Source of the DNA: Rhodospirillales bacterium
Lineage (GTDB): Bacteria; Pseudomonadota; Alphaproteobacteria; SP197
Reading direction: 5' to 3'
Assembly: GCA_014323865.1 (NCBI GenBank)
Contig: JACONG010000004.1
Span: 151,433-215,432, forward strand
DNA length: 64,000 nucleotides
Made by a program: the position numbers and the translations under genes. Positions 28,360 through 37,713 of this stretch are shown in pieces (the first letter of the stretch is position 1; every line of letters starts with the position of its first letter). The notes under the pieces were generated by a model. It made no database searches. It was not told the DNA's origin and saw only the letters and a list, made by a program, of their open reading frames with translations.

Positions 28360-28572
28360 TTGTGGCGGACGATACCAGAATCGCGCTGATCTCGCCACCG
28401 CACGCCCGCTCAGTCGAGCTCTGCGACGATCTCTGACCGGGACTCGACTCGAAGGCGGGTGCCGGGGTGCGGCAGAGCGCTTCGGCTTCATCACGTGACA
28501 GCGTCATGGTTCCCCCCTTGCCGCTGGACCTGCGGAAGTGTAGCCCTCGCCGCCGTTCGATTGGAGCGTTCG

Positions 28573-29208
28573 ATGGAGTTCAGTGCCTGGCTGCAGATCG
28601 CGCTTGTGTGCGCCATGGGTGCGATATCTCCGGGACCGAGTCTTGCTGTCATGGTGCGCAACGTGCGTGCGGGCGGACGGATGCAGGGTGTCATGGCAGC
28701 CCTCGGGCACGGTCTTGGCATCACGTTCTACGCGTTTGCCGCCGTCACCGGTCTCGCCGTTGTCATGCTGGCCTGGCCGCCCCTGCAGGAGGTCGCACTC
28801 TGGTCCGGTGCCGCACTGCTTGTCTGGATCGGCCTCTCGCTTTGGCGCGTCAGCCTGAAACCGGGCGCGGGCGACGTGGGCGAGCATGCGCCGTCGCCCC
28901 CGGGCCGGCGCGGCTTCGCGGAAGGGTTCGCCATCGCCTTCATCAATCCGAAGATCGCTGCCTTCTTCTTGGCGCTCTTCAGCCCGTTCGTTGGTGAGGC
29001 GGGCCCCTGGAGTGCGAAGGTCCTGGTCGCCGTCACGGCGGGTGCGATCGACACGCTCTGGTATCTCATCGTCGCGCTGCTGCTGACTGGTTCGGGCGTG
29101 CTCCCATGGCTCCGGCGCAACGGCGTCCTGATCGACCGCATCCTCGGTACCCTGCTGTTCCTCGTCGCCTTCGGCCTGGTCCTGGACGCCCGGCTCTCCG
29201 CCGGCTGA
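28573..29208 (+). CDS. LysE/RhtB-family exporter
   Basis: 211 aa from ATG 28573. Typical LysE start: FSAWLQIALVCAMGAISPGPSLA with the conserved SPGP motif at about 20-23, GVMAALGHGLGITFYAFAAV and GFAIAFINPKIAAFFLALF (conserved NPK). About six transmembrane helices. Exports amino acids or their analogues; substrate not predictable. Confidence 0.9.
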   Translation: MEFSAWLQIALVCAMGAISPGPSLAVMVRNVRAGGRMQGVMAALGHGLGITFYAFAAVTGLAVVMLAWPPLQEVALWSGAALLVWIGLSLWRVSLKPGAGDVGEHAPSPPGRRGFAEGFAIAFINPKIAAFFLALFSPFVGEAGPWSAKVLVAVTAGAIDTLWYLIVALLLTGSGVLPWLRRNGVLIDRILGTLLFLVAFGLVLDARLSAG

Positions 29209-29278
29209 GTCCCGCTATGGGATGAATCCTCACCCTCCCAAGACCTTCGTTCGCGGCTCCCCATCCTGTCTCCTTTCA

Positions 29279-29593
29279 TCAGATGGCCATGGCGTCACAG
29301 CGCCAGCCGGGGAATGAGGCACCGTGAAGCCTGCTGTCGTCCGTTTCCCGGCTCACGGCACAAACGCGTCGGAAGGCATTGAGGCCGGGGTGGTCCCGCT
29401 GCTCCCATATCCTGTGGCCCATGGCGGCCAGAGATGCCTTCACGTTGTCGGGCAGGCGTTCGTCGACGAAGGTTTCGGTCGATTGGCTGTGAACCTTCGG
29501 TGCCGTCACGGCGTCGCCCAGGGCCATACCGTGCATGACGCCGCGCGCGCTGTCCGCCTCGTTGCGCCAGTCCTGCTGTCCGGCCACCTGCAT
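29279..29593 (-). pseudogene. C-terminal relic of a gamma-glutamyltransferase-like gene
   Basis: Minus-strand reading of about 104 residues with the end-of-family pattern of the gamma-glutamyltransferase superfamily: HGMALGDAVTAPKVHSQSTE, FVDERLPDNVKASLAAMGH, NAFRRVCAVSRETDDSRLHG and ASFPGWRCDAMAI-stop. No start or catalytic Thr region survives upstream; the preceding bases belong to other frames. Assigned from motif style, so tentative. Confidence 0.4.
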
Positions 29594-29677
29594 CTGCCGC
29601 CTCCCTTGCGTGCTTGTCACACTGGCACGAGGCCGGGTCTCGGTCCAGGATCGGTTCCTGCGCTGACGGAGCAAGAC

Positions 29678-30154
29678 ATGGCGATCGTTCTTCTGACCCT
29701 CGTGACCCTGACCTATGCGGGCTACAACCTTTTCGTGAAGGCGTCCGGCAGCCACATGCCAGCCGAAGCGACGACGACGATTCTCGCAACACTTTGCCTG
29801 CAGGCCGGGGCTGTCACAACGGCCACGGCCTTTCTTGTCTATCTCAACCTGCAGGGTGGGCACACGTTCAAGCTCAGCCAGCCTGCCTATATCTACGCCG
29901 TCGCGGCGGGCGTCTGCATCGGCGCGGCGGAGGTCTGCTACTTCTACATCTTCGGCGGTGTCGGCGGGATCAAGCCGCTGCCGGCCAACATCGTGATCCC
30001 GACCGTGGTCACGGGCACGATCGTGATCACACTGATTGTCTCCTTCTTCATCTTCAAGGAACGGCTGACGATGATGCAGATGATCGGTACCGCGATGATC
30101 GTCGGCGGGATCGTGGTTATGTTCGCCGAGTATCGCGGAAGCGGGCATGTGTAA
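29678..30154 (+). CDS. EamA/DMT-like half-size membrane transporter
   Basis: 158 aa from ATG 29678 (GGAG). Five hydrophobic helices, about 2-20 (VLLTLVTLTYAGYNLFV), 33-55, 68-88 (AYIYAVAAGVCIGAAEVCYF), 101-122 (VIPTVVTGTIVITLIVSFFI) and 132-152 (MIGTAMIVGGIVVMFAEY). Resembles one half of a drug/metabolite transporter with the family's C-terminal repeat (ERLTMMQMIGTAMIVGGIVV), possibly working as a dimer. Substrate unknown. Confidence 0.75.
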   Translation: MAIVLLTLVTLTYAGYNLFVKASGSHMPAEATTTILATLCLQAGAVTTATAFLVYLNLQGGHTFKLSQPAYIYAVAAGVCIGAAEVCYFYIFGGVGGIKPLPANIVIPTVVTGTIVITLIVSFFIFKERLTMMQMIGTAMIVGGIVVMFAEYRGSGHV

Positions 30155-30418
30155 CCCGGTTGGGTCTAAAAGGGTGTCGTAACTGGACAACTTGGACGCG
30201 TTTGGACGCCTAGACTTTTAGATTGGTTATCACGTTGACGCGTGGCGACCAGTCTATAGCCTGTAATAGTCCACAACGGATCGAGAGGCGGGTGATACGG
30301 TCAGCGGTGGTCGCCTTCTATGGACAAGAACAAGGCGAACCGAACGGCCCGGAGGCAGACGTCACCCGCACGTCCAGGTCCCCTGTCTGGGAGCCGAACA
30401 CCAAGAGGGAGTCTTCTA

Positions 30419-32077
30419 ATGTCCAATCAGGATCTTGTCGCGCAAAGCGGCATCTTCAAAGGTTTGCACAGCGGCATGGGGATCGCTGCGAAGGCCATGG
30501 TCGTGGTCTTCGTCATCTTCACGGCGCTCAACGTCGAGTTTGCCAACGGCATCTACTCGGGTGTGCGCGGTTGGATCGAATCCGCGCTCAACTGGTACTA
30601 TATCAGCGCCGTCACGGTGATGCTTTTTGTCTGCTTCTATCTGATGTTCTCGAAGTTCGGGCACGTCAAGCTGGGCGACGACGACAGCAAGCCTGAATTC
30701 TCGAACTTCTCCTGGTTCGCGATGCTGTTCAGCGCGGGCGTCGGCATTGGACTGCTGTTCTTCGGTATCGCCGAGCCGATGTTCTACTTCGACAACACGG
30801 AACCCTGGGGTTATCCGAACAATCCGTTCGCCGACCAGATGGGTGCTGCTGCGGCGGAGATGAACGAGCAGCGCGCCATCGCGGCGATGCGCGTGACCTA
30901 CTTCCACTGGGGGTTCCACGGCTGGGCGGTCTACGTGATGATCGGTCTGTGCCTGGCCTATTTCGGCTTCCGCAAGAAGCTGCCGCTGACCCTGCGCTCG
31001 GCGCTCTATCCGATCATCGGCGACAAGATCTACGGACCGATCGGCCATGCGGTCGACCTGCTGGCCGTGTTCGGCACGGTGTTCGGCGTGGCGACCTCGC
31101 TCGGTCTCGGCGTCAGCCAGATGGCGGCTGGTCTGAATCATCTGTTTGGCATCGATGCAGGCATTACCACCCAGGTCATCCTGATCGGTGTGATCTCCGT
31201 GGTCGCGACGCTTTCGGCGGTGTCGGGCGTCGGCAACGGCATCCGCATCATCTCCGAGTGGAACATCTGGCTCAGCGTCGCGCTGCTGGCGTTCTTCATG
31301 TTCGGCGGGCCCTTCGGCTGGCTGATGGGTTTCTTCGTGACGACCGCGGGCGACTACCTGTGGAACGTCATCCCGATGGGCTTCCAGACCTTCAACAGCT
31401 CCGGCGACGCTGCCTGGCAGGGTGGCTGGACCATCTTCTACTGGGGCTGGTGGATTTCCTGGGCGCCGTTCGTGGGCATGTTCATCGCGCGCATCAGCCG
31501 CGGCCGGACGATCCGAGAGTTCATGGTGGGCGTGATGTTCGTGCCGACCACGATTGCGTTCTTCTGGCTCTGCATCTTCGGTGGCACCGCCATGTGGATG
31601 GAGATGAACGCCGCCGGTGGCGTCGGCACGGCCGGTATCGCAGACCTCGTTCGCAACTGGAACCTGCCGGGCGCACTCTACGGCACGATCGACCAAGTCA
31701 CAAACCTCGGCTGGCTCAACTGGATCATGGCCGCACTCGCGACGTTCCTTCTGGCCACCTGGTTCATCACCTCGTCGGACTCCGGCACGCTGGTCATCAC
31801 CACCATGCTCAGCATGGGCGACGACAACCCGCCCGAGCGTTTCCGCATCGTGTGGGGCTTGGGCGAGGGCTTCGTCGCCGCGGTGCTGCTGATGGCAGGT
31901 GGCCTGGCGGCCTTGCAGACAGCCTCGATCGCGGCGGCGCTGCCGGTCAGTGTCATCATGCTGATGATGGCCTACGGCATCGTTAAGTCGCTCCACGAGG
32001 ATCCCAGTGCTGCGCCGATTCCAGAGGAGACGTCGGCTCCGGATGGAACGCGCATGGCCCAGGATCTCCACGCCTGA
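30419..32077 (+). CDS. BCCT-family transporter
   Basis: 552 aa from ATG 30419 (GAGGGAG). Betaine/carnitine/choline carrier: twelve transmembrane segments, the glycine-rich SNFSWFAMLFSAGVGIGLLF (about 97-116), the aromatic box in TM8, WTIFYWGWWISWAPFVGMF (about 337-355) followed by IARISRGRTIREF, and STSSDSG-like WFITSSDSGTLVITTMLSMG. Probably sodium-coupled uptake of a quaternary ammonium compound; carnitine, choline or betaine cannot be distinguished. Upstream 30155-30418 holds the leader. Confidence 0.93.
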   Translation: MSNQDLVAQSGIFKGLHSGMGIAAKAMVVVFVIFTALNVEFANGIYSGVRGWIESALNWYYISAVTVMLFVCFYLMFSKFGHVKLGDDDSKPEFSNFSWFAMLFSAGVGIGLLFFGIAEPMFYFDNTEPWGYPNNPFADQMGAAAAEMNEQRAIAAMRVTYFHWGFHGWAVYVMIGLCLAYFGFRKKLPLTLRSALYPIIGDKIYGPIGHAVDLLAVFGTVFGVATSLGLGVSQMAAGLNHLFGIDAGITTQVILIGVISVVATLSAVSGVGNGIRIISEWNIWLSVALLAFFMFGGPFGWLMGFFVTTAGDYLWNVIPMGFQTFNSSGDAAWQGGWTIFYWGWWISWAPFVGMFIARISRGRTIREFMVGVMFVPTTIAFFWLCIFGGTAMWMEMNAAGGVGTAGIADLVRNWNLPGALYGTIDQVTNLGWLNWIMAALATFLLATWFITSSDSGTLVITTMLSMGDDNPPERFRIVWGLGEGFVAAVLLMAGGLAALQTASIAAALPVSVIMLMMAYGIVKSLHEDPSAAPIPEETSAPDGTRMAQDLHA

Positions 32078-32084
32078 CGACTTT

Positions 32085-32447
32085 TGGTTTCGTGGGGGAG
32101 TGATCCCTCGTATGGCCCGGTGTTTGGAGGCCGTGTTCGGTCCGTCGTGCCGCTCGTCGGCATGCAGATGCCCGACAGGGAGCGCATGCGGGAGGTCGGC
32201 CTCGATGCGGCGCAGACCTTCCCGGCACTCTGGATTGAGGGCTGGGACATTGCCATGAGCGCCAAGGGACCCGTCATCTTCGAGGTCGAGGGTGACGGCA
32301 GCGTGCCCAGGTGGTGCAGCGTGTCCAGGGCAGGGGGCTGCTCGCCGCCGAATTCCTGGCCTTCCTGGAGGCGTGGAAGGCCGGGAAGCAGGCGCGCTTT
32401 GTCCGCAAGACCGGTAGCAAGCGGGGTCTTGCCAAACCGAAGAAGAG
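32085..32447 (+). pseudogene. Relic of a sugar-transfer-associated ATP-grasp protein
   Basis: Two frames joined at about 32308: frame 1 VPLVGMQMPDRERMREVGLD, then AQTFPALWIEGWDIAMSAKG and PVIFEVEGDGS, a C-terminal ATP-grasp pattern (GWDIA, GPVIFE); frame 2 VQRVQGRGLLAAEFLAFLEA, then WKAGKQARFVRK. The N-terminal two-thirds is missing and the frames are broken. The remaining end overlaps the rhodanese gene on the other strand. Confidence 0.55.
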
Positions 32448-32852
32448 TCAACCCTTCTTCGATGGCCGCTCGACAATCTCACCGCCGGCGTCACGCCAGG
32501 CCGTGAAGCCGCCGCCCAGATGCGCGACCGGTTCGAGGCCCATGTCCTGCAGGGCCTTGGTGGCCAGTGCCGAGCGCCAGGCCGAGGCACAGTAGAAGAC
32601 GAACTTCTTTCCGCTCGCGAAGACCTCCTTGTGATAGGGGCTCTCAGGGTCGACCCAGAACTCGAGCATGCCGCGGGGTGCGTGGAGCGCGCCGGGGATC
32701 ATGCCTTCGCGGTCGAGTTCGCGGACGTCCCGGATGTCGACGAAGAGTACGCTTTCGTCGCCCAGCAGCCCCTTGGCGGTCTCGATATCGACCGTCTCGA
32801 CCTCCGCATCGGCAGCGGCAACCATGTCCTTCACTGTGGTCTTGAGGCCCAT
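32448..32852 (-). CDS. Rhodanese-domain protein
   Basis: 134 aa from ATG 32852 (GGAGAG). Single rhodanese domain: ESVLFVDIRDVRELDREGMI, PGALHAPRGMLEFWVD and the catalytic loop FYCASAWRSALATKAL (Cys in C-A-S-A-W-R-S, about 88-94). Such proteins transfer sulfur or act as phosphatase-like or adapter domains; single-domain forms are common. It is convergent with the ATP-grasp relic and divergent from galE. Confidence 0.93.
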   Translation of the reverse strand: MGLKTTVKDMVAAADAEVETVDIETAKGLLGDESVLFVDIRDVRELDREGMIPGALHAPRGMLEFWVDPESPYHKEVFASGKKFVFYCASAWRSALATKALQDMGLEPVAHLGGGFTAWRDAGGEIVERPSKKG

Positions 32853-32950
32853 CGCAACTCTCCTTGCCTGACGCCGGCAAACCTAGCACTGCGGGCGGTG
32901 ACACGCGCCGGTTTTGTGATATAGAAGCTCCCTGGTTTCGGGAGAGAGTG

Positions 32951-33946
32951 TTGCGTTCGAAAGTTCTGGTTACGGGTGGTGCGGGCTTTGTCGGAAGTCA
33001 TGCCTGCAAAGCCTTGGCATCGGCGGGCTACGAGCCTGTCGTGTACGACAACCTGTCGACCGGACACCGTGATCTGGTCCGGTGGGGACCGCTCGAAGAA
33101 GGCGACATTCTCGACGGCGCCCTGCTCGATACGGTGTTTTCATCGCATGAACCCATCGCCGTCCTGCACTTTGCGGCCCTCAGCGTGGTCGCCGAGTCGG
33201 TGCGTGAGCCCGAACGGTACCGTCGCAACAACGTCGAGGGTTCACAATCGCTGTTCGCCGCCATGGCGCGCCACGGAGTCGGCACGATCGTGTTCTCGAG
33301 CACGGCTGCGGTCTACGGCGAGCCCGATGTCGTTCCGATCCATGAAGATGTCGCGCTTGCGCCGATCAACCCCTACGGCGAAACGAAGCTGGCGATCGAA
33401 CGGGCCCTGGCCGCGTCTGATCTCAAGTGGATGGCGCTGCGCTACTTCAACGCCGCCGGCGCCGATGCCGATGGCGAGACCGGCGAAAGTCATGAGCCGG
33501 AAACCCATCTGATTCCGATTGTCCTCGATGTCGCGCTGGGTCGCCGGAGCACGATCACGGTGTTCGGCGACGACTACGCCACGCCCGACGGTACCTGCGT
33601 GCGCGACTATATCCATGTCACCGATCTCGCCGATGCGCATGTCGCGGCGCTGCAACATCTGCTGGCCGGCGGCGACAGCCGCGCCTTGAACCTGGGCACC
33701 GGATCCGGCACGTCCGTGCGCGAGATCATCGAGATCGCGCGTACCGTCACCGGTCACGCCATTCCGGAAACCATCGGACCACGCCGTTCGGGCGATCCGC
33801 CTGTTCTGGTCTGCTCCAATCGTGCGGCCGGAGAGACGCTCGGTTGGGAGCCCGGACGCGGAATCGAAAGCCAGGTCGTCGATGCCTGGCGCTGGCAGCA
33901 GGCTCGTTTCGGCCAGGGATTCGACCGTTCGGGCCCATGCATCTGA
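32951..33946 (+). CDS. galE: UDP-glucose 4-epimerase
   Basis: 331 aa from TTG 32951, seven bases past a GGGAGAG site; GTG 32948 is an alternative. SDR-extended epimerase: VLVTGGAGFVGSHACKALA, AVLHFAALSVVAESV, FSSTAAVYGEPDVVPI (Ser/Thr region), NPYGETKLAIE with Tyr-x-x-x-Lys and MALRYFNAAGADADGE (typical GalE), TPDGTCVRDYIHVTDLADAH. Interconverts UDP-glucose and UDP-galactose for surface polysaccharides. Length is normal. Confidence 0.93.
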   Translation: MRSKVLVTGGAGFVGSHACKALASAGYEPVVYDNLSTGHRDLVRWGPLEEGDILDGALLDTVFSSHEPIAVLHFAALSVVAESVREPERYRRNNVEGSQSLFAAMARHGVGTIVFSSTAAVYGEPDVVPIHEDVALAPINPYGETKLAIERALAASDLKWMALRYFNAAGADADGETGESHEPETHLIPIVLDVALGRRSTITVFGDDYATPDGTCVRDYIHVTDLADAHVAALQHLLAGGDSRALNLGTGSGTSVREIIEIARTVTGHAIPETIGPRRSGDPPVLVCSNRAAGETLGWEPGRGIESQVVDAWRWQQARFGQGFDRSGPCI

Positions 33947-33979
33947 ACGGCGACATTGCGACCCGAATGCGGGGACGCC

Positions 33980-34262
33980 ATGACCGACCTCGACCTCTGT
34001 TACATGACGGCGACCGAAACGGTTGTGCGCTATCGCAACGGCTTGCTTTCGCCGTTCGCCGCCGCCCGCACATGCACATCTCGCGCGGCGCGATGCCATG
34101 GAGCCGAAGATCAACGCCTTCATGAAGCAGGCCCAGGACATGCGGTTCACCGTGCCGTTCAACCTCACGGGTCAGCGCCCGGCGCATCGCTTCCCTGCGG
34201 GGGCACACGGTCGGGCCTGCCGGGGCCGTTCAGGACCGCTACAGCGAGCCGGTGACGTGATC
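33980..34262 (+). pseudogene. Amidase relic
   Basis: ATG 33980 begins MTDLDLCYMTATETVVRYRN with GLLSP, an amidase-family N-terminus; a second frame adds MEPKINAFMKQA, and a C-terminal fragment FTVPFNLTGQ, with SLPCGGTRSGLP in another frame, that matches the last region of the amidase fold. The catalytic Ser-Ser-Lys core is absent. Reading frame changes at least twice. Intact amidase of the same superfamily lies at 44037. Confidence 0.6.
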
Positions 34263-34263
34263 A

Positions 34264-35472
34264 TCAGCCCTTGATGATGTTCTTCTCCGGGCCGACGGGA
34301 AAGCCGGTGATGTTGCGTGCGCCGTCTTCGGTGACAACCAGGATGTCGTGCTCGCGGTAGCCGCCAGCGCCGGGTTCGCCCTCGGGGATCGTGATCATCG
34401 GTTCCATGGAGACCACCATGTTGGGCTCAAGCACGGTCTCGATGTCCTCGCGCAGTTCCAGGCCTGCTTCGCGTCCGTAGTAGTGGGACAGCACGCCGAA
34501 GCTGTGGCCGTAGCCGAAGGTGCGCTTGTCGAGCACACCGTGACGAGCATAGATCTCGTTGAGTTCCGCGGCGATGTCGCAGCACCGCATGCCCGGTTTG
34601 ATCAGCGTGAGGCCGTGGTCGTAGACCTCGCAGTTGATTTCCCAGTAGCGCAGGTGGGCATCGCTGGCGTGATCGCAGAACAGCGTTCGTTCCAGCGCGA
34701 CGTAGTAGCCGGCGACCATCGGGAAGCAGTTGAGCGACAGGATGTCGCCGGCTTCCATGCGGCGGGTCGTCACCGGATTATGGGCGCCGTCGGTGTTGAT
34801 GCCCGACTGGAACCAGACCCAGGTGTCCCGGATTTCGCTGTCAGGATGGCGGCGCGCGATCTCTCGCACCATGGCATTGGTCCCGGCAAGCGCGATCTCG
34901 TGCTCGGCGACGCCGGGTGCGATCGCCGCCGCGCTCGCCTCGCCGCCGATGTTGGCAATGGCCGCGGCGCTCTCGATCAGGGCGATCTCCTCGTCGGACT
35001 TGATCATGCGCAGGCGCATAACGCCCGGCGCGACGTTTTCGAAGGATGCGCCTGAGAGGGCCGTCTTCAGCTTGTCGAGGTTCTCGGCACTGATGTGGTC
35101 GTGTTCGACACCGATCCGTTTCGCGTCTCCGGCGAGCTGCTGCACGGCCCGGACATAGTTGTCCCGTCGCCAGTCGGTGTAGGTCAGGTTGTCACCGCTG
35201 CGGCGCCAGGGCTGGCCGTAGTCGATGTTGGCCGCGACCGTGGTGGCCCGTTCGCCGGTGACGACGAGCGCATAGGGACGGCCGAAGCTGCAATAGAGGA
35301 AGTCCGAGTAGTAGTGGATATTGTGCATCGACGTGAAGACGACCGCGTCGAGGCCGGCCTCCGCCATGTGAGTCCGAAGCCTGGCCAGGCGGCTCGCCAT
35401 CTCGACTTCGGAGAACGTGCCGCTCGCCCGTTCGCCGTTTTCGATGACAAGAAGATCCTTGAGATCGCTCAT
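34264..35472 (-). CDS. Creatinase (creatine amidinohydrolase)
   Basis: 402 aa from ATG 35472 (GGGAG). Hydrolyses creatine to sarcosine and urea. Very close to characterised Pseudomonas creatinase in pattern: FTSMHNIHYYSDFLYCSFGR (about 52-71), then YALVVT, QSGINTDGAHNPVTTRRMEA (catalytic His region), SLNCFPMVAGYYVALERTLF (Glu) and EPNMVVSMEPMITIPEGEPG (Glu). Pita-bread M24 fold. It is the last gene of a polyamine-type ABC transporter operon, separated from it by 73 bases with a hairpin. This points to creatine or a precursor as the transported substrate. Confidence 0.93.
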   Translation of the reverse strand: MSDLKDLLVIENGERASGTFSEVEMASRLARLRTHMAEAGLDAVVFTSMHNIHYYSDFLYCSFGRPYALVVTGERATTVAANIDYGQPWRRSGDNLTYTDWRRDNYVRAVQQLAGDAKRIGVEHDHISAENLDKLKTALSGASFENVAPGVMRLRMIKSDEEIALIESAAAIANIGGEASAAAIAPGVAEHEIALAGTNAMVREIARRHPDSEIRDTWVWFQSGINTDGAHNPVTTRRMEAGDILSLNCFPMVAGYYVALERTLFCDHASDAHLRYWEINCEVYDHGLTLIKPGMRCCDIAAELNEIYARHGVLDKRTFGYGHSFGVLSHYYGREAGLELREDIETVLEPNMVVSMEPMITIPEGEPGAGGYREHDILVVTEDGARNITGFPVGPEKNIIKG

Positions 35473-35491
35473 GTTGGTTCTCCCCATGAGA

Positions 35492-35520
35492 AAGCCGCGG
35501 ATCGTCGTGACCCGCGGCTT
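35492..35520 (-). terminator. Hairpin between ABC permease and creatinase
   Basis: AAGCCGCGG (35492-35500) pairs with CCGCGGCTT (35512-35520), then TTTCTC on the minus strand. Partial terminator or processing site in the operon, between the permease gene (stop 35546) and the creatinase start (35472). Confidence 0.5.
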
Positions 35521-35545
35521 GTGTTCGTTCGGGTTGCGTGTTCGG

Positions 35546-36373
35546 TCAGTTCGTGATGCCGCGCAGGCGCTCGGTGCGGCGGCGCAGCAGCTCCATGGTC
35601 ACCATCAGGGCGATTGAGGTCAGGATCAGCAGGGTGGCAACCGCCATGATCGTCGGCGAGAGCATCTCGCGGATGCCTGACCACATACGTCGGGGCAGCG
35701 TGTGCTCCTCCGTGGTGGCGAGGAAGATCGCGATGACCAGCTCGTCCCAGGACGTGATGAAAGCGAAGAGACCGCCCGAGACGATACCCGGCAGGATCAG
35801 CGGCATCGTGACCTTCTGGAACGTTCGTACCGGGCTGGCGCCAAGACTCGCGGCAGCGCGCACCAGGTTGTTGTCGAAGCCGGCCAGCGTCGCCGACACG
35901 GTGATCACCACAAAGGGCACGCCGATCGTTGCATGGGCGAAGACCAGGCCCGCAAGCGAGCCGGTCAGGCCGATCTTGGCGTAGAAATAGAACATGCCCG
36001 CCGCCGTGATGACGATCGGCACAATGATCGGCGAGATCAGTACGGCGAGGATCGCCGACTTGCCCGGATACTCGGCGCGATTGAGACCGAGCGCGGCGAG
36101 TGTACCCAGGACCGAGGCGACCAGCGTCGCGAAAACACCGACCACGATGCTGTTCTTCAGGCCCAGAAGCCATTGCTGACTGGTGAAGAATTCCTCGTAC
36201 CAGCGCAGCGAGAACCCGGGCATGGGATAGGTGAAGTAGGGCTCCGAATTGAAGCTGAGCGGGATGATCACCAGTATCGGGATGATCAGGAAGGCGAAGA
36301 TCGCCGCGCAGATCACGCGGAAGGAAATGTACCACGCCTTGTCGAGGGGCGTTGCGTAGGACGGAAGGGCCAT
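35546..36373 (-). CDS. ABC transporter permease, PotC-like
   Basis: 275 aa. Six helices; the binding-protein-dependent transport EAA loop is visible as AAASLGASPVRTFQKVTMPL (about 175-194), then ILPGIVSGGLFAFITSWDEL. N-terminal FLIIPILVIIPLSFN and PYFTYPMPGFSLRWYEEFF are typical of PotC. Adjacent start-stop spacing (1 base) with the other permease shows one unit. Confidence 0.92.
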   Translation of the reverse strand: MALPSYATPLDKAWYISFRVICAAIFAFLIIPILVIIPLSFNSEPYFTYPMPGFSLRWYEEFFTSQQWLLGLKNSIVVGVFATLVASVLGTLAALGLNRAEYPGKSAILAVLISPIIVPIVITAAGMFYFYAKIGLTGSLAGLVFAHATIGVPFVVITVSATLAGFDNNLVRAAASLGASPVRTFQKVTMPLILPGIVSGGLFAFITSWDELVIAIFLATTEEHTLPRRMWSGIREMLSPTIMAVATLLILTSIALMVTMELLRRRTERLRGITN

Positions 36374-36374
36374 G

Positions 36375-37634
36375 TCAGTTCACCTTCAGTCTGTCGATGC
36401 CGACAAAGCGGTTGTAGATGAAGAACATCACCATGGTCAGGACCAGCAGCACCATCGAGAGTGCGGCTCCCAGACCCCAGTTCGCCAAGGTGTTCATGTT
36501 CTGCACGATCCAGTAGCTGATCATCTGATCGTTCGGACCGCCCACCAGCGCCGGTGTGATGTAATAGCCGAGCGACAGAATGAAGACGAGCAGGGTGCCG
36601 GCACCCACGCCCGGCAGACATTGCGGGAAGTAGACCTTAAGAAAAGCCTTCCAGCCCGGTGCGCCGAGCGAAGCCGCCGCGCGCATGTGCCACGGGTTGA
36701 TGGTCTTCATGACCGAATACATCGGCAGGACCATGAACGGCAGAAGGATATGCACCATGGCGACATAGACGCCGAAACGGTTGCGGATCAGTTCCTGCGG
36801 CTCGTTCCAAAGGCCGATCCAGATTGCCGCGTCGTTGACCAGCCCTTCGTTCTGCAACAGCACGAGCCAGGAGGTTGTGCGCACGAGCAGGGACGTCCAG
36901 AATGGCAGCAGCACGAGAATCAGAAGCAGGTTGCTCTTGCGCGCCGGCAGCGTCGCCAGGAGGTAGGCGATCGGCAGACCGAGCAGGAAGCACAGCAGGG
37001 TCACGGCGAAGCTGATCTCGACGGTGCGGATCAGCACCTCGAAGTAGATCGCCCGGCCCTCGTCGACGCTCGTGATACTTCCTTCTTCGTCGCGCTTGAG
37101 ATCGAGCGCCCAAAGCATGTAGTAGTCAGAGAGGTACGAAGAGGCATTCTTGATTGTCGCCCAGTACTGCGGATCGTTCCAATCCTCGTCGAGGTCAATG
37201 AAACCCTGATGGATCTCGTCGAGCGGCAGCAGGGCAAGCTCGTCGGAGGCGCGCGCCGTCCGCTTGAGCATCGATTTGAAGCCCGAGATATCGTAGTTCA
37301 GTCGCTTGGAAACGCGGCCGAATTCGCCACGCTCCGCCTCGGACAACTCCTCGGCGAAGATCTTCATCAGTTCGGGCGACGGAAGGCCCTGGCCATCCCA
37401 TTCGCTGAATGCCTCGGCCGTTCGCGGCAGGGCCTCCGAAACCTCGGGGTCCTCAACCGACAGCGTCAGCAGAGAGATGATCGGGATGACGAACCCGACC
37501 ATGATGAAGATGAACAGCGGCGCAACAAGTACGAGCGCCCAGACCTTCTTCATGCGCTCGGCGCGGCGAAGCTTGATCTTCAGGGGCACGCCATCGGCGG
37601 CCATCATGACATCGGTGTCAGCCGTGGAAGCCAT
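36375..37634 (-). CDS. ABC transporter permease, PotB-like, with long periplasmic insertion
   Basis: 419 aa, longer than typical PotB (about 285). After the first helix (about 29-56, WALVLVAPLFIFIMVGFVIP) comes an acidic stretch of about 150 residues without helices (PEVSEALPRTAEAFSEWDGQ to DLKRDEEGSITSVDEGRAIY), then five helices and the EAA loop AAASLGAPGWKAFLKVYFPQ (about 319-338). Such an insertion may contact the binding protein. Extended versions are known in some spermidine-type transporters, so this is unusual rather than novel. Confidence 0.9.
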   Translation of the reverse strand: MASTADTDVMMAADGVPLKIKLRRAERMKKVWALVLVAPLFIFIMVGFVIPIISLLTLSVEDPEVSEALPRTAEAFSEWDGQGLPSPELMKIFAEELSEAERGEFGRVSKRLNYDISGFKSMLKRTARASDELALLPLDEIHQGFIDLDEDWNDPQYWATIKNASSYLSDYYMLWALDLKRDEEGSITSVDEGRAIYFEVLIRTVEISFAVTLLCFLLGLPIAYLLATLPARKSNLLLILVLLPFWTSLLVRTTSWLVLLQNEGLVNDAAIWIGLWNEPQELIRNRFGVYVAMVHILLPFMVLPMYSVMKTINPWHMRAAASLGAPGWKAFLKVYFPQCLPGVGAGTLLVFILSLGYYITPALVGGPNDQMISYWIVQNMNTLANWGLGAALSMVLLVLTMVMFFIYNRFVGIDRLKVN

Positions 37635-37673
37635 CGTGCCTGTGCTCGCCTGGAGTCGGTTATCCTAAGCGAA

Positions 37674-37700
37674 ACGGGAGGCGCAAGGTGCGCCTCCCGT
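37674..37700. terminator. Stable hairpin between binding-protein and permease genes
   Basis: ACGGGAGGCGC (37674-37684), loop AAGGT, GCGCCTCCCGT (37690-37700): 11 base pairs, followed on the minus strand by TTTCG. Such hairpins usually lower expression of permeases relative to the binding protein. Confidence 0.6.
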
Positions 37701-37713
37701 CCCAACGTCGGTC

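Noticed and set aside
30416..32590. Very long minus-strand open frame (over 700 codons)
   Set aside because: It is antisense to the BCCT gene, rich in Arg/His/Asp, without motifs; high G+C antisense artefact.
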